NCBI RefSeq assembly: GCF_000955805.1
Contig: NZ_JYOA01000010.1
Span: 159,005-223,004, forward strand
DNA length: 64,000 bases
Direction: 5' to 3'
Origin: Pseudomonas sp. 21
GTDB lineage: Bacteria; Pseudomonadota; Gammaproteobacteria; Pseudomonadales; Pseudomonadaceae
Positions 27,484 through 38,585 of the stretch are shown piece by piece. The translations under genes and the position numbers were made by a program. The notes below the pieces were generated by a model. That model ran no database searches and had not been told where the DNA came from. It saw only the letters and a program-made list of their open reading frames with translations. Every line of letters starts with the position of its first letter. Positions within the stretch are counted from its first letter, which is position 1.

Positions 27484-28455
27484 TCACAGCCTCTGCATAA
27501 GCGATGCGGCAACCAGTCCGAGGTTGCCGGGAAGCGTTTGACGGTAAACGCCTGACTGGCTGATCAGCGACAGCTTGCGATACAGCGGCGCGCGGCGCGC
27601 ACTGCCGAACAACTCGAGGATCTGCTGGTTTTCGTGGGTCAGGTGCTGCCTGAAATGGGAAACCGCCTCCAGATTCACGTCGTTCCAGTGTCGGAACGTC
27701 CCCTTGAGCATGCGTTGGAGACGAACGAGTCGGTCCCTGACACTCGAGTTCGAGCCTATCAGGTTGTTGCCGTGTTGGCGGTAGTTGATCGCCGGATGTG
27801 CATCGTAATTCACGCGTCCGCCGCAGCCGGTCACGATGATGTACGCCCACCAGTCGTGGGAGATGATCGGCAGGTGATCGGGCGTCAGGCTGAGCAGTTG
27901 CGCAGTGGCGGCGTTGAACAGCATGGTGTTGCCGCCAGCAATGCTCTGCACCAGGGCATTGGCGAAGCTGGGAGCGCGACGGAACAGCGGCGAGAAACCG
28001 ATGCCCAGGCCGTTGGCGTCGATCAATCGGGTACGGGAGCAGTACAGCAGGGGAAGGCTGGCCGGATGCGAGGCCGCCCATGTCAGGCCGCGCTCGAGTT
28101 TGTCAGGCTGCCAGAGATCATCCTGGTCGCAGAACGCGAAATAATCGGCCTGGCCCCGGGCGCGTCTGATAGAGGCAAGGAAGTTGGCGGCAAATCCCTG
28201 GCGTGGCCCCGCGTGGATTTTCAGGCGAGCCGGCCCCAGGAGGTGCTGGTATTCGTGGAGGATCTCCAGCGTGGCATCGCTGGAACCGTCGTCCGAGGCA
28301 TGAATGACCCAGTCCTGGCATGTCTGGGCAATCAAGGACTCCAACTGCTCGCGAAGGTAGGCGGCACCATTGTAGGTCGACAGAAGAATGGCGACCTTGG
28401 CTGGGCGGTTGGGGCTTGTGTAAGACACGGCAAGCGCTGAATGCTGTCTTTCCAA
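27484..28455 (-). CDS. GT2-family glycosyltransferase (probable rhamnosyltransferase)
   Basis: A 323-residue GT-A enzyme. The nucleotide-sugar site starts ILLSTYNGAAYLREQLESL, the metal-binding motif is DQDDLW, and the acceptor loop contains SHDWWAYI. This set is typical of the RfbN/RgpB-like rhamnosyltransferase branch. Location immediately before rmlBDAC suggests dTDP-L-rhamnose as donor (inference). The start appears to be TTG (28455) with AGGGG 8-12 nt upstream; a shorter GTG start nine codons in is also possible. The upstream 164 nt are A/T-richer and may hold a secondary promoter. Confidence 0.87.
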   Translation of the reverse strand: MERQHSALAVSYTSPNRPAKVAILLSTYNGAAYLREQLESLIAQTCQDWVIHASDDGSSDATLEILHEYQHLLGPARLKIHAGPRQGFAANFLASIRRARGQADYFAFCDQDDLWQPDKLERGLTWAASHPASLPLLYCSRTRLIDANGLGIGFSPLFRRAPSFANALVQSIAGGNTMLFNAATAQLLSLTPDHLPIISHDWWAYIIVTGCGGRVNYDAHPAINYRQHGNNLIGSNSSVRDRLVRLQRMLKGTFRHWNDVNLEAVSHFRQHLTHENQQILELFGSARRAPLYRKLSLISQSGVYRQTLPGNLGLVAASLMQRL

Positions 28456-28619
28456 AGCGGCATCCCCTGCTTCTTATTAGTTATTTATCGCTTATATGAC
28501 GCAGGATAAGTGTCTAGGTCGCGGGCGGGCAACCCTGTTTGCGGATGACTGGTCAGTCAGTTTCGCTGTGGCCGGCGAGCCAGTTGGTGAAGCACTTGTC
28601 GTTGATTGTACTGGCCGCG

Positions 28620-29762
28620 TCATAGCCTCTGGATCAGCTCGATAAAGCGAGCGCGGACCTTGTCCTCGGCGAAAACCGATTTGCAGCGCTGCAGCGCTCC
28701 TTCTCCCAGGGCCGCCAGCTGCAAGGGGTCATTCTGCAAGGCGAGGATGGCCTCTGCGAGCTTGTCCGGGTTGCCGGCCTCTACCGTGACGGCGGCCTCG
28801 GCGTTTGGTGCAACCCAGTTCACGCCGGTTTGCAGCCAGCAGTTGATGACGGGCTTTGCACAGGCCATGGCATCCAGTTGCGCGATACCAAAAGCTTCGG
28901 AGTAATAGACCGACGGGAAGAGAAATATCCGCGAATTGCGGATGAGATGGTATTTCTCGACGTCGCTGACGAAGTCATTGATGAAGTGCATCCGCTCCGG
29001 GAAGTCCTCGGCAAGCTTCCAGAACCGCTGTTCTTCCGGACCGATTCCAAACACCACCAGATTGACGGGCGCTCCACGGGCCATGAGCTGGCGAAATGCG
29101 CTGTCCAGCGATTCGGTGCCTTTGTAGCTCACCAGCCGGCCGAAGAAAACGCAGTATCCCTCCCGCTCAAAGTGCTCGGGCAGGACATGCTCGGCCCTGC
29201 GGGACAGGCATTGCTCGACGTACTGCAGGTCCACCGTGTAGGGAATGGGTGAGATCTCCCGGGAAATGTCGCGTAGCACCTCGGAATGTTGGCGCAATGC
29301 CGGGCTGCCGGTGATGACCAGGTCGGCATTGCGCACGGCAAAGCGGTCGAACAGGTAGGTTATTCGTTTGAGATAGCGCTGGCGGTAGACGTCGCAGTGA
29401 TAGCTGACCACGGTCTTGCCCTTGATCAGCCAGCATGCAAGGAACATTGCCAGGCTGGCGGAGGGGAACTGCAGGTTGATATGGGTGATATCGGCCCTGC
29501 GCGACTGCAACAGGAAGTGCCAGAAGAAGGCGAAGCTCAGGGGAACTGACAACAGGTTTCCCAGCGATGCGGCGCGCAGCACCCGAATGCCGTCGACCCG
29601 TTCCTCCCGGCTGCGGATCATGCGCTCGTTGGCACAGCACAGCACGGTTATCTCGTGATCGCTCTCGCTGTACCAATGGGCATATTGCTTGACGGCCGTT
29701 TCGATTCCGCCGGTGGATGGGGCGTAATACTTGTTGACCAGCAGGACTCGCTTTTTCGCCAT
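28620..29762 (-). CDS. GT4-family glycosyltransferase, WbpZ-like
   Basis: A 380-residue GT-B retaining glycosyltransferase. N-terminal VNKYYAPSTGGIETAV is the glycine-rich acceptor loop. The C-terminal EX7E region reads YSEAFGIAQLDAMACAKPVI. The sequence resembles the PimB/WbpZ-type enzymes that use GDP-mannose or GDP-D-rhamnose on lipid-linked acceptors. Next to gmd/rmd it is a good candidate for adding an early D-rhamnose of an A-band-like chain. The 85-nt gap to the preceding GT4 gene is larger than most in this operon. Exact linkage cannot be inferred. Confidence 0.85.
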   Translation of the reverse strand: MAKKRVLLVNKYYAPSTGGIETAVKQYAHWYSESDHEITVLCCANERMIRSREERVDGIRVLRAASLGNLLSVPLSFAFFWHFLLQSRRADITHINLQFPSASLAMFLACWLIKGKTVVSYHCDVYRQRYLKRITYLFDRFAVRNADLVITGSPALRQHSEVLRDISREISPIPYTVDLQYVEQCLSRRAEHVLPEHFEREGYCVFFGRLVSYKGTESLDSAFRQLMARGAPVNLVVFGIGPEEQRFWKLAEDFPERMHFINDFVSDVEKYHLIRNSRIFLFPSVYYSEAFGIAQLDAMACAKPVINCWLQTGVNWVAPNAEAAVTVEAGNPDKLAEAILALQNDPLQLAALGEGALQRCKSVFAEDKVRARFIELIQRL

Positions 29763-29847
29763 CGTTGCTCTCAGGAATGGGAATCCGGCTCTACCGCCCC
29801 GCTGAGGTCACCGAAGCAGACTTCTTCCGGGGCGGCGCGCCGACTTG

Positions 29848-31002
29848 TCAATGGTATTGCTGAATGACGCGGCGATAGACGTCCAGAGTATGATCGCAGC
29901 ACGCATCCCATGAATATGTCCGCGCTCGCAGAATTCCTCGCTGGACACGTGCAGCTGTTTGGTCTGGGGCGGCAAGCACTTCATTCATGGCCGCCGCAAT
30001 CGCCGATTCGTCCAGCGGATCGACCAGCAGCGCAGCATCTCCGGCCACCTCTGGAAGTGACGTGGTGTTGGAGGTGATCACGGGGCAGCGAGCTGCGAAT
30101 GCTTCGATCACTGGCAGCCCAAAACCCTCATAGAGCGAGGGGAATACGACTGCACTGGCGCTCTGTAGCAATGCGAGCACGCCATTGCGGGGAAGATAGT
30201 CGAGCCATCGCCCTTCGCCTCTGGATTCGAGGGCGCGCAATTGCGGGATCAACGTTTCCGCTCTCCAGCCTGCGCGTCCCACGACAACCAGCGGGTGTGC
30301 TTTGCGAATATGTGCCGGAAGACTCTGGTGGGCGGCCAGGACCCGCTCGAGGTTCTTGCGCGGCTGTAGCGTACCGACGCAGAGGAAGAAGCTAGGCCTC
30401 AGGGCATTCTCCTGCAGAACCTGCATTAGCGCGGCTTCTTCGATTCGCTCGAAGTAAACCGGATCTACTCCCAGGGGCGTGACCGATATTCGCTCGGCGG
30501 CAACGCCGAGGTGTTCGATCAGGTCTCGTTTGCTGTACTCGGAGATCGTGATGATGTGATCGCTTCCCTGAACGGTTTGACCGAAAAGCCAGTTCTTGGC
30601 GCTTCTTAACCGGGGGGCGACCCACTCAGGATGCAGCAACGGAATCAGATCCATCACATTGGCCACGACCGGCGTCCCCCGAAGGCGAGGGATGTGGTGG
30701 TCCGTTGCATGAAACAGATCGATCTGCTGTCGCAGTGCTTCAGACTGTCGACGGGGAGCGCCAAAGAGTGTCGAGCACAACGCATGAACAGGGAAATGCT
30801 TCGCCAGAATCTCAGGGCGGCCGCATTTCAAGTCGGGCATGCGGTTGCCGAAAGCGTATGTCTTGCAGGTGAATTCGGAGCCAGGCTGGACTTCATGGCG
30901 ATGCAGGCTTTCCCATAGGGCCTTGGTGTAAACGCCGATTCCATCCAGATGGCCTGCCAGGGTTCCCCTGGCCCACTGCGTCGCGCCCAGCCCAACCCTC
31001 AT
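29848..31002 (-). CDS. GT4-family glycosyltransferase, WbpY-like
   Basis: A 384-residue GT-B enzyme. It has the N-terminal GIGVYTKALWESL motif, the linker VMDLIPLLHPEW, the donor-domain FFLCVGTLQPRKNLERVL, and EX7E in YEGFGLPVIEAFA. It is strongly like the A-band D-rhamnosyl/mannosyltransferases WbpX/WbpY. The ATG start at 31002 overlaps the rmd stop (TGATG), so it is translated together with the GDP-D-rhamnose genes. Donor GDP-D-rhamnose is inferred from this coupling. Confidence 0.87.
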   Translation of the reverse strand: MRVGLGATQWARGTLAGHLDGIGVYTKALWESLHRHEVQPGSEFTCKTYAFGNRMPDLKCGRPEILAKHFPVHALCSTLFGAPRRQSEALRQQIDLFHATDHHIPRLRGTPVVANVMDLIPLLHPEWVAPRLRSAKNWLFGQTVQGSDHIITISEYSKRDLIEHLGVAAERISVTPLGVDPVYFERIEEAALMQVLQENALRPSFFLCVGTLQPRKNLERVLAAHQSLPAHIRKAHPLVVVGRAGWRAETLIPQLRALESRGEGRWLDYLPRNGVLALLQSASAVVFPSLYEGFGLPVIEAFAARCPVITSNTTSLPEVAGDAALLVDPLDESAIAAAMNEVLAAPDQTAARVQRGILRARTYSWDACCDHTLDVYRRVIQQYH

Positions 31003-31910
31003 CAAGTGCTGGTGCCTGCAGCCTGTCGTTGCGCCGCCAGCATGTCTTCCAGAGTCTGCTTCAGGTCGTGTCTGGGGGTGAAGCCGGTAGCCTGTGCCAG
31101 GGCCTCGTTGCTGCCGCGCAGGACCGGAATTTCATTGGCTCGAACGAAGGCAGGATTAACCTGCACAGTGATCTTGTAGCCGGCCAGGTCTTCCATCATG
31201 GTCAGCACCTCGCGCAGCGCGACAGCCTTGCCGGAACAGACGTTGATTTTCCGGCTGTGCACATCGGAGTCGAGCAGGTGCAGATAGGCTTCCACGACAT
31301 CCCTGACGTCCGAGAAATCCCTGCTTACATCGAGATTGCCCAGCTCTATGACGGTCTTCTGCTGTGCGAAATGGCTGACGATCTTCGGAATCAGGAAGCG
31401 ATCGCTCTGGCCCGGCCCGGTGTAATTGAACGGGCGCGCTATGACGATGGGCAGGCGGTCGAACCAGTTCGCAACCATGTGCTCCATCGCCAGCTTACTG
31501 CAGGCGTAATGATTGACTGGGGCAGGGCAGATGTCTTCGGAGATGACCTCGATGCCAGGTGTGCCATAGACATTGGCGCTGCTGGCGATCAGTACTCGCT
31601 GCGGCGATTTCTCCAGTTCGGCGAGAGCGCTGAGCAGGTTGAGCGTGCCGAAGACGTTGACCCGGTAGAATGCTTCCTGATCTTCGTGGCCGACGAAGGC
31701 GAGTGCGGCCAGGTGGATGACCCAATCGGGCTGAGCCTTCTGAATGGCGGCCCGGACGGCCGCCATGTCAGTCAGGTCGCATGCCAGGGTTTCATCTGCA
31801 TGGGTGGCCTCGCTGCCGAGGCCCACTACATAGAACCCGCGTTGCTTCAACGCGTCGACCATGTAGCTTCCGGTGAAACCCGAAGCGCCTGTTACCAGAG
31901 CGGTTGGCAT
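31002..31910 (-). CDS. rmd: GDP-6-deoxy-D-lyxo-4-hexulose reductase (GDP-D-rhamnose synthase)
   Basis: A 302-residue SDR that reduces the Gmd product to GDP-D-rhamnose. TGASGFTGSYMVDAL is the NAD(P) loop, with IASSANVYG and the catalytic YACSKLAMEH (Tyr-Lys). The epimerase/reductase WcaG alternative (GDP-L-fucose) is less likely, because Rmd-type sequences have this single-domain form without the WcaG epimerase Cys/His set. It lies 10 nt after gmd. Confidence 0.9.
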   Translation of the reverse strand: MPTALVTGASGFTGSYMVDALKQRGFYVVGLGSEATHADETLACDLTDMAAVRAAIQKAQPDWVIHLAALAFVGHEDQEAFYRVNVFGTLNLLSALAELEKSPQRVLIASSANVYGTPGIEVISEDICPAPVNHYACSKLAMEHMVANWFDRLPIVIARPFNYTGPGQSDRFLIPKIVSHFAQQKTVIELGNLDVSRDFSDVRDVVEAYLHLLDSDVHSRKINVCSGKAVALREVLTMMEDLAGYKITVQVNPAFVRANEIPVLRGSNEALAQATGFTPRHDLKQTLEDMLAAQRQAAGTST

Positions 31911-31920
31911 GCGTATCCCC

Positions 31921-33381
<1,461 letters not shown>

Positions 33382-34788
33382 TCAATCCGAATGAGCGGGG
33401 CTCTGCGATGCAGCATTTCGTGCTGCGACGGCGGATTGAAAAATGGCTGACCCCGTGTCGCTCCAGCGCACTGGACGATAGTCATTTCGGATGACTTCCT
33501 GACGACTTTCAACTGCTTGCGGGTTCTTGACGTACCACGCTATCCGCTCTGCCCAGGCACTTTCGTCTTGTGGTGAAAGGTATTCGATCAGGTTGCCTCC
33601 TACCTCTGGAATCGAGGCTGCATCGGATGCCAGACAGAATCGGCCATAGGCCAGGCTCTCTGCGACAGGAATTCCCCAGCCCTCGTACAACGAAGGGTAG
33701 GTAGTAAAGAGGCAATGCCGGTAGAGATGGGCAAGATCGCTATCGGAAACGTTCTGCAGGCGAAGTATGTGGGATTGGATGGATGGCTCTTCCAGATCCT
33801 GAATGAGCTGGTCGACTCCCCAACCTTGCATTCCTACGAAGATCAGTTTGGGGAGATCCTTTTGTCCTGCAGACAGCAGCCGCTTGTAGGCCTTATAGAG
33901 GACCTTGTGATTTTTACGAGCTTCAATCGTGGAAACGAAGAGGATGTAGCGCTCGTTTAGTAAATCCGCAATCTCGGCAGATGGCGGCTGAGTTGCAGAG
34001 GCCGGAATATCGCCTCCGAGCCGCACGGTGACCAGTTTCGGAACAGGAGCACCGACGCTGTGCAGATAGTCCAACAGGTCATTTCGTGAGCATTCCGAGT
34101 TGCACAGGATCAGATCGGCGCACCAGGCGACATCAGCAAAGTAACTCGGGAACTTCTCGGGTACGCCCGGTACGCAGTACTCAGGCATCAGGATGGGAAT
34201 GATATCGTGGCAGAACAGAATGACTTTCAGTTCAAGGCTCTTCTTGAGCGCGTAGAGAACCGAGAGGTCCTTCTGATCCCAGTCGATACCCAGGGAAATG
34301 TAGGTATCGCCCTTGTCGAATGGTGAGGCTGGCTGGAGATGTACGCGCGCCGCTGCCGTGACAGCGGACAGGACGTTGCCAGTGGCTTGAGGTTGCGAGC
34401 TGGAGAACTTGCGGACAATGGACCGGCATTGGAGCGCCCAGTGGCGGGCTTTTAGCTGGTAGCGCCCCGGCAGCCTGGCGATGGTATTACGCCCCCAGCG
34501 TTCAAGGCGAACCTCCAGCGGCTCCGACGCTGGCACTGCCGCTTTGGGCATGGCTGCCGGTTGGGCAGGTCTCGCGTGGCCGCCCGCATCGAGGCGAGCC
34601 AGTGCCCCGAGAGCTTCCTCGCGAGAAACTTCATGGTAGGTGCTGCTTTCTCGCTCAAAGCGGCAAAGTCGCACCTGATCATCCTCTAGACTGAGGAAAT
34701 GTCGCAGGGTTTCTGCTTCAACACGCACGATGCCCAATGCCGGCCGTCCCCAGGCCAGGGTTGTGGTGATATCCAGCCAGATACTCAT
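33382..34788 (-). CDS. GT4-family glycosyltransferase with MSIWLDIT-type N-terminus
   Basis: A 468-residue GT-B enzyme. The N-terminus (WLDITTTLAWGRPALGIVRV) aligns by eye with the start of the middle module (residues about 463-845) of the neighbouring 1266-residue protein, so the two are probably paralogous. After a Pro/Ala-rich low-conservation stretch (residues about 65-110), the donor domain has the ILFVSTIEARKNHKVLYKA motif and the EX7E segment YEGWGIPVAESLA. The ATG overlaps the preceding stop as ATGA. The region looks less GC-rich than the flanking backbone. Sugar and linkage are unknown. Confidence 0.85.
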   Translation of the reverse strand: MSIWLDITTTLAWGRPALGIVRVEAETLRHFLSLEDDQVRLCRFERESSTYHEVSREEALGALARLDAGGHARPAQPAAMPKAAVPASEPLEVRLERWGRNTIARLPGRYQLKARHWALQCRSIVRKFSSSQPQATGNVLSAVTAAARVHLQPASPFDKGDTYISLGIDWDQKDLSVLYALKKSLELKVILFCHDIIPILMPEYCVPGVPEKFPSYFADVAWCADLILCNSECSRNDLLDYLHSVGAPVPKLVTVRLGGDIPASATQPPSAEIADLLNERYILFVSTIEARKNHKVLYKAYKRLLSAGQKDLPKLIFVGMQGWGVDQLIQDLEEPSIQSHILRLQNVSDSDLAHLYRHCLFTTYPSLYEGWGIPVAESLAYGRFCLASDAASIPEVGGNLIEYLSPQDESAWAERIAWYVKNPQAVESRQEVIRNDYRPVRWSDTGSAIFQSAVAARNAASQSPAHSD

Positions 34789-37700
34789 TGGGCCTTCCAA
34801 TTTTCATTCAGCAGGTTTTTTACACGCTCAGGCAGCGCGGCAAGGCTGGCGGCCCAGGTCAGTCGCTGACGAAGTCTGCGGTCGACTTCTCGTCCGGACT
34901 TCGGGGAGCCGTCCTGCGCCAGTGTGTGCCGCAGGAGTTCCTGGAAAGCCTGAGGTGAGTCGGCGACGGAGATTCCGGGAAGCTCCCGGAACTGCTCGAA
35001 CCCACGCAGGGCTGTACTCGTGCAAATCACGGGCTTGCCAGAATAGAGTGCCTCGGCAGTCTTGATGTTCGATCCGCCGCCACCGCCTATGGGAAGCAGG
35101 AAGGTATGCGCGAGATGCTTGACAGCAATCAGGTCGTCATCATCGAGTACCCCGAGGATCTGCAGGCGAGATGCATTCAGTTGCCCCCAGGGTGAAGCCA
35201 GCAGTATTCGCTCCAGATGTGGTCCGACACCTCCAGCAATCACCAGTCGCGACCCGGGAGGAATGCAGGCCAGTGCGTCGCCGACTGAGGCGATGAAGCC
35301 GGTGTAGTTTGGTGGATGAGCGCTGGCGACGAAGAGCGGCCACGGCGCCTGCGGCAGGCGGGCGCGCCAGTGCTCCAGAAGCTGCGGGTCGGCCGACCAG
35401 GGATTGATACCGTTCGGTGCTGTAAGAACAGCATCGGCGCCGTAGGTGCGCAGAACGTCAGCGTCCTCGTCGGTTACCGCTACACTCAGATCGGCATTGT
35501 GTGCCGCTTCTTGCTCCAGGCTCGAAATATCCTGAATGGCTTCCACCACGATGCGATCGGCACCTTCGAGGATCTGCTGCTTCATGGGCGCTTCGATGTT
35601 CTGCGAGCTGAACACGATGAGTGCCTGCTTGCAGAACGCAACCTCAGCCTGCAGTCGTTTCGCCAGGGGGTAGAACCAGGGCTGTTCAACGACTATGGCG
35701 TCGACTGGGAAGTGGATGCTGTCGGCAATATGCCGATAGGCCTGTTCATCCTTGGTCGCGAAGGACGCCATCAGGAAGTCGGAGAGCTCAGGAATGCTGC
35801 GGCCCTTGTAAAGGCGATACGGGCTTTGCGAGGGGAATGCGATGTCACCCGAAGAAAGTTCATCGTGCCTGTAGGCTTCCGACTGATAGAAGCCGATAGA
35901 CCGTACATCGAAGCCATGCTCGCGGAAGCGCTGGCAGATGGCGGCCGTCCGCAGTTGTCCTCCATGGCGAGGCTTGCGGATGGGATACGGCGCCAGGACC
36001 AAGGCGAGCGGTCTGCCTGATCCAGAGGGCGTCGAGATTGACTCTGCTGTTGGGCGACGAGGTGCAGGTGGCAGTACTGCATCGAGCAACTGCTCGGCGC
36101 TCTGTGCCCAGTTCAGGTGTGTAATGCCTTCCGAGCTTGGTGCGAGGCCATCCTTGTTCAGATCGAGCCAGGCGGTAAGGCTGCCTGCAAGGTGTTCGGC
36201 GGAAGTCCCGGAAAAATAGTGCGCATGGTCCCCTGCAACCTCACGGAAGACAGGGATGTCTCGTGCCACGATAGGGCGATGATGCCTTGCAGCTTCGATC
36301 AGGGGTAGGCCGAAGCCTTCGCCCTCGGATGCCATCAGGAGGCATTTCGACTCTGCATAGATCCGCTCAAGATACTCATCACTGACGCCACTCAACCAGA
36401 ACAGGCGCTTGCCTTGCTCGGGATGCCTCTCGAGAGCTGTCGCCAGGGAGTCGACTTCCCAGCCGCGCTTGCCGACGATTACCAGCGCGACATCCTGCCC
36501 TTCTCGCCAGAGCTGCTCGAAGGCGGCCAGCGCCTGGCCATACCCCTTGCGTGGCTCTACCGTACCCACCATCAGGAAGCTTGGGCGTGCCGCCATGTTT
36601 TTCAGTACGCTCGCCGCATTTGCCGGGAGGCCGCGGGTGGGTATCGAGTTCTCGATATCAGCCCCGAGATGGAACCAGTTCAGTGCGAAAGGTTTGCGCT
36701 CGGGCGAACGCAGGGAGGACATCCAGTCGGAAAGTTCATCGGCTACCGCTTTTGATATGCAGATCGCACCATCGTTCTCGATCACGACCTCGAGCCAGCG
36801 AGCGTGGGATTCGCTGGCACCCGTGGGGAATGCATGCGGCATGAGTACCGGTAACAAGTCGTAGACCACGAAGTGCACCTGTACGCCGATATTCCGCAGA
36901 TGCCGGTAATACTCTCTGCACTCGGGAATAACTTGTGGCTGCAGGTCGAGCCCCAGGAACAGATCACCGCTCTGAGGTTCGATGACAGAGTCCTCCGCGG
37001 CTCCGTTGTCATCGTTCATGAGCTGGCGAACGAAACCGTCGGCATAGTGGTAGCAACCGCTGCCGTGGGATGACTGAACGGCGCGGACCTCGAAGCCCGC
37101 TGGTGGATTGACCAGCAATTCACGCAGGATGGATCTTGTAACCCGCTGAATGCCCGTGCCGCTGTCACGCTGAACCAACTCGGAGATATCAACGAACAGT
37201 TGTGGAATGCGATTGATAGAAGGGTGGTTCTGCGCTACGTCCATGCACAGCAGGGCCTGATCCCGATCGGTGAGGCGTGCCACGCAGTTCGACGATCCCA
37301 GAGCATCGAGCAGGCGAGTCTGTACTTTTTGTGGCGCGAGATCCGGGAGCGGGACCTGCTGGGCGGCTGCATACAGATTTTCGAACGTTTTCAGGGCGGT
37401 CCCTGCAGTCTTGTCCCAGGAGAAGCGTTTCCTCTGCTCCTGGCCGTAGGCTTGCAGGTCCGCTCGAAACTCTTCCGACTCCAGTACCTCGGCGATCTTG
37501 CCTGCGATGGAATGCACATCCAGTGGGTCGAACAAGGCGTCTTCGCGCCCGATGACTTCTGGAAGGCTCGATGTGTTGGCGGCAATGACCGCAGCGCCAC
37601 AGGCCATTGCTTCCAGCGCCGGCAGTCCAAAGCCCTCGTGCCAGGAAGGGAATACGAAGAGGTGGCAGAGGTTATAGAGCTGATGCAGTTCCTGATTGCT

Positions 37701-38585
37701 CACATAACCCGTGAAGATCAGCTCGTCCGCGCCCAGGCTGGCCAGTCGCGCATGATGATGCAGATGCTCGAGATCAACCTGGGAGATCTTGCCGGCCAAC
37801 AGCAACTGGTGGGTTGTGCGCAGGTGTGGCGGCAAGGCAGCAAAGGCCTGGATCAGCCGTGGCAGGTTCTTTCGCTCGTCGGCTCCGCCTGCATACAGCA
37901 GGAACGGTCGCGTCAGGCCGAACTTCTGCTTCAGGGCATTGGCAGTCGATTCGGAGATGTCCAGCGGGTGGAAGTCCGCCTCGATGGCGGTAGACATATT
38001 GATGATGCCGTCGTCCGCGAAACTCAGATTCTGCAGGCCTTCATTGCGGGCGAATTCCGAGATTGCCAGGCACGCGGCAGCCCGTCCCAGATGACCGATC
38101 TTGCGCTCGTAGTAGCGCCCATAATCAGGGTTGGGGCGGAGGTACTGGTCCGGATTAAGCAGCGGAATAAGATCGTAAAGGGTCGCGGTAACCGGCGTTA
38201 TCGTGTCCAGGCGGCCAATGCTGACCACGGCGTTGTCGGTGAACCCCTCGAACAGGCTGGTGACGTGGATTACGTCCGGCTTCAGGCTCGCCAGAAATGC
38301 CTCGCGAACCAGTTCGGCGACGTCTCTGCGGTCCTGGTTATCGGCGTGGACTTCCTGGACCGGACCGGGGGCGTTCCAGACACGGATGTTGTCCGCTGGA
38401 AGCAGGTCATGAAACGCATCGCGGATAGGCTCAATGGTGTCCGGAAAGAGCCCGCTCAGCGCCAGGATGATCTCGTGGTCGCCGCGATTGCGGACCAGCG
38501 CCTGGGTGAAGGACAAGGTATAGCGGCCTATACCGCGGAAGCGACTTTCCGTTTGCGCTCCCTGCATGTCGACTACGATGCGCAT
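34785..38585 (-). CDS. Triple-module GT4 glycosyltransferase
   Basis: A 1266-residue protein with three GT-B modules in a row. Module 1 (1-435): RFRGIGRYTLSF start, LLYAGGADERKNLPRLI, EX7E in HEGFGLPALEAMA (316-328). Module 2 (about 455-845): starts LFVDISELVQRD, FLMVGTVEPRKGYGQAL, EX7E in GEGFGLPLIEAA (755-766). Module 3 (about 858-1266): starts ALVLAPYPIRKPRHGGQLRT, donor part GGGGGSNIKTAEAL. Polymerising mannosyl/rhamnosyltransferases such as WbdA and WbpX-like proteins are multimodular in the same way, so this is the best candidate for the chain polymerase. The ATG at 38585 overlaps the methyltransferase stop. No membrane segment is present. Confidence 0.88.
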   Translation of the reverse strand: MRIVVDMQGAQTESRFRGIGRYTLSFTQALVRNRGDHEIILALSGLFPDTIEPIRDAFHDLLPADNIRVWNAPGPVQEVHADNQDRRDVAELVREAFLASLKPDVIHVTSLFEGFTDNAVVSIGRLDTITPVTATLYDLIPLLNPDQYLRPNPDYGRYYERKIGHLGRAAACLAISEFARNEGLQNLSFADDGIINMSTAIEADFHPLDISESTANALKQKFGLTRPFLLYAGGADERKNLPRLIQAFAALPPHLRTTHQLLLAGKISQVDLEHLHHHARLASLGADELIFTGYVSNQELHQLYNLCHLFVFPSWHEGFGLPALEAMACGAAVIAANTSSLPEVIGREDALFDPLDVHSIAGKIAEVLESEEFRADLQAYGQEQRKRFSWDKTAGTALKTFENLYAAAQQVPLPDLAPQKVQTRLLDALGSSNCVARLTDRDQALLCMDVAQNHPSINRIPQLFVDISELVQRDSGTGIQRVTRSILRELLVNPPAGFEVRAVQSSHGSGCYHYADGFVRQLMNDDNGAAEDSVIEPQSGDLFLGLDLQPQVIPECREYYRHLRNIGVQVHFVVYDLLPVLMPHAFPTGASESHARWLEVVIENDGAICISKAVADELSDWMSSLRSPERKPFALNWFHLGADIENSIPTRGLPANAASVLKNMAARPSFLMVGTVEPRKGYGQALAAFEQLWREGQDVALVIVGKRGWEVDSLATALERHPEQGKRLFWLSGVSDEYLERIYAESKCLLMASEGEGFGLPLIEAARHHRPIVARDIPVFREVAGDHAHYFSGTSAEHLAGSLTAWLDLNKDGLAPSSEGITHLNWAQSAEQLLDAVLPPAPRRPTAESISTPSGSGRPLALVLAPYPIRKPRHGGQLRTAAICQRFREHGFDVRSIGFYQSEAYRHDELSSGDIAFPSQSPYRLYKGRSIPELSDFLMASFATKDEQAYRHIADSIHFPVDAIVVEQPWFYPLAKRLQAEVAFCKQALIVFSSQNIEAPMKQQILEGADRIVVEAIQDISSLEQEAAHNADLSVAVTDEDADVLRTYGADAVLTAPNGINPWSADPQLLEHWRARLPQAPWPLFVASAHPPNYTGFIASVGDALACIPPGSRLVIAGGVGPHLERILLASPWGQLNASRLQILGVLDDDDLIAVKHLAHTFLLPIGGGGGSNIKTAEALYSGKPVICTSTALRGFEQFRELPGISVADSPQAFQELLRHTLAQDGSPKSGREVDRRLRQRLTWAASLAALPERVKNLLNENWKAQ

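Noticed and set aside
28490..28520. Promoter upstream of the GT2/rml genes
   Set aside because: The region is A/T-rich and has TATAAG read leftward, but no -35 at a usable distance; not reported as a feature.
28456..28619. Attachment-site duplication of the tRNA-Thr 3' end at the left side of the 16-kb block
   Set aside because: No stretch resembling the tRNA 3' end was found in this gap, and no integrase gene is present.
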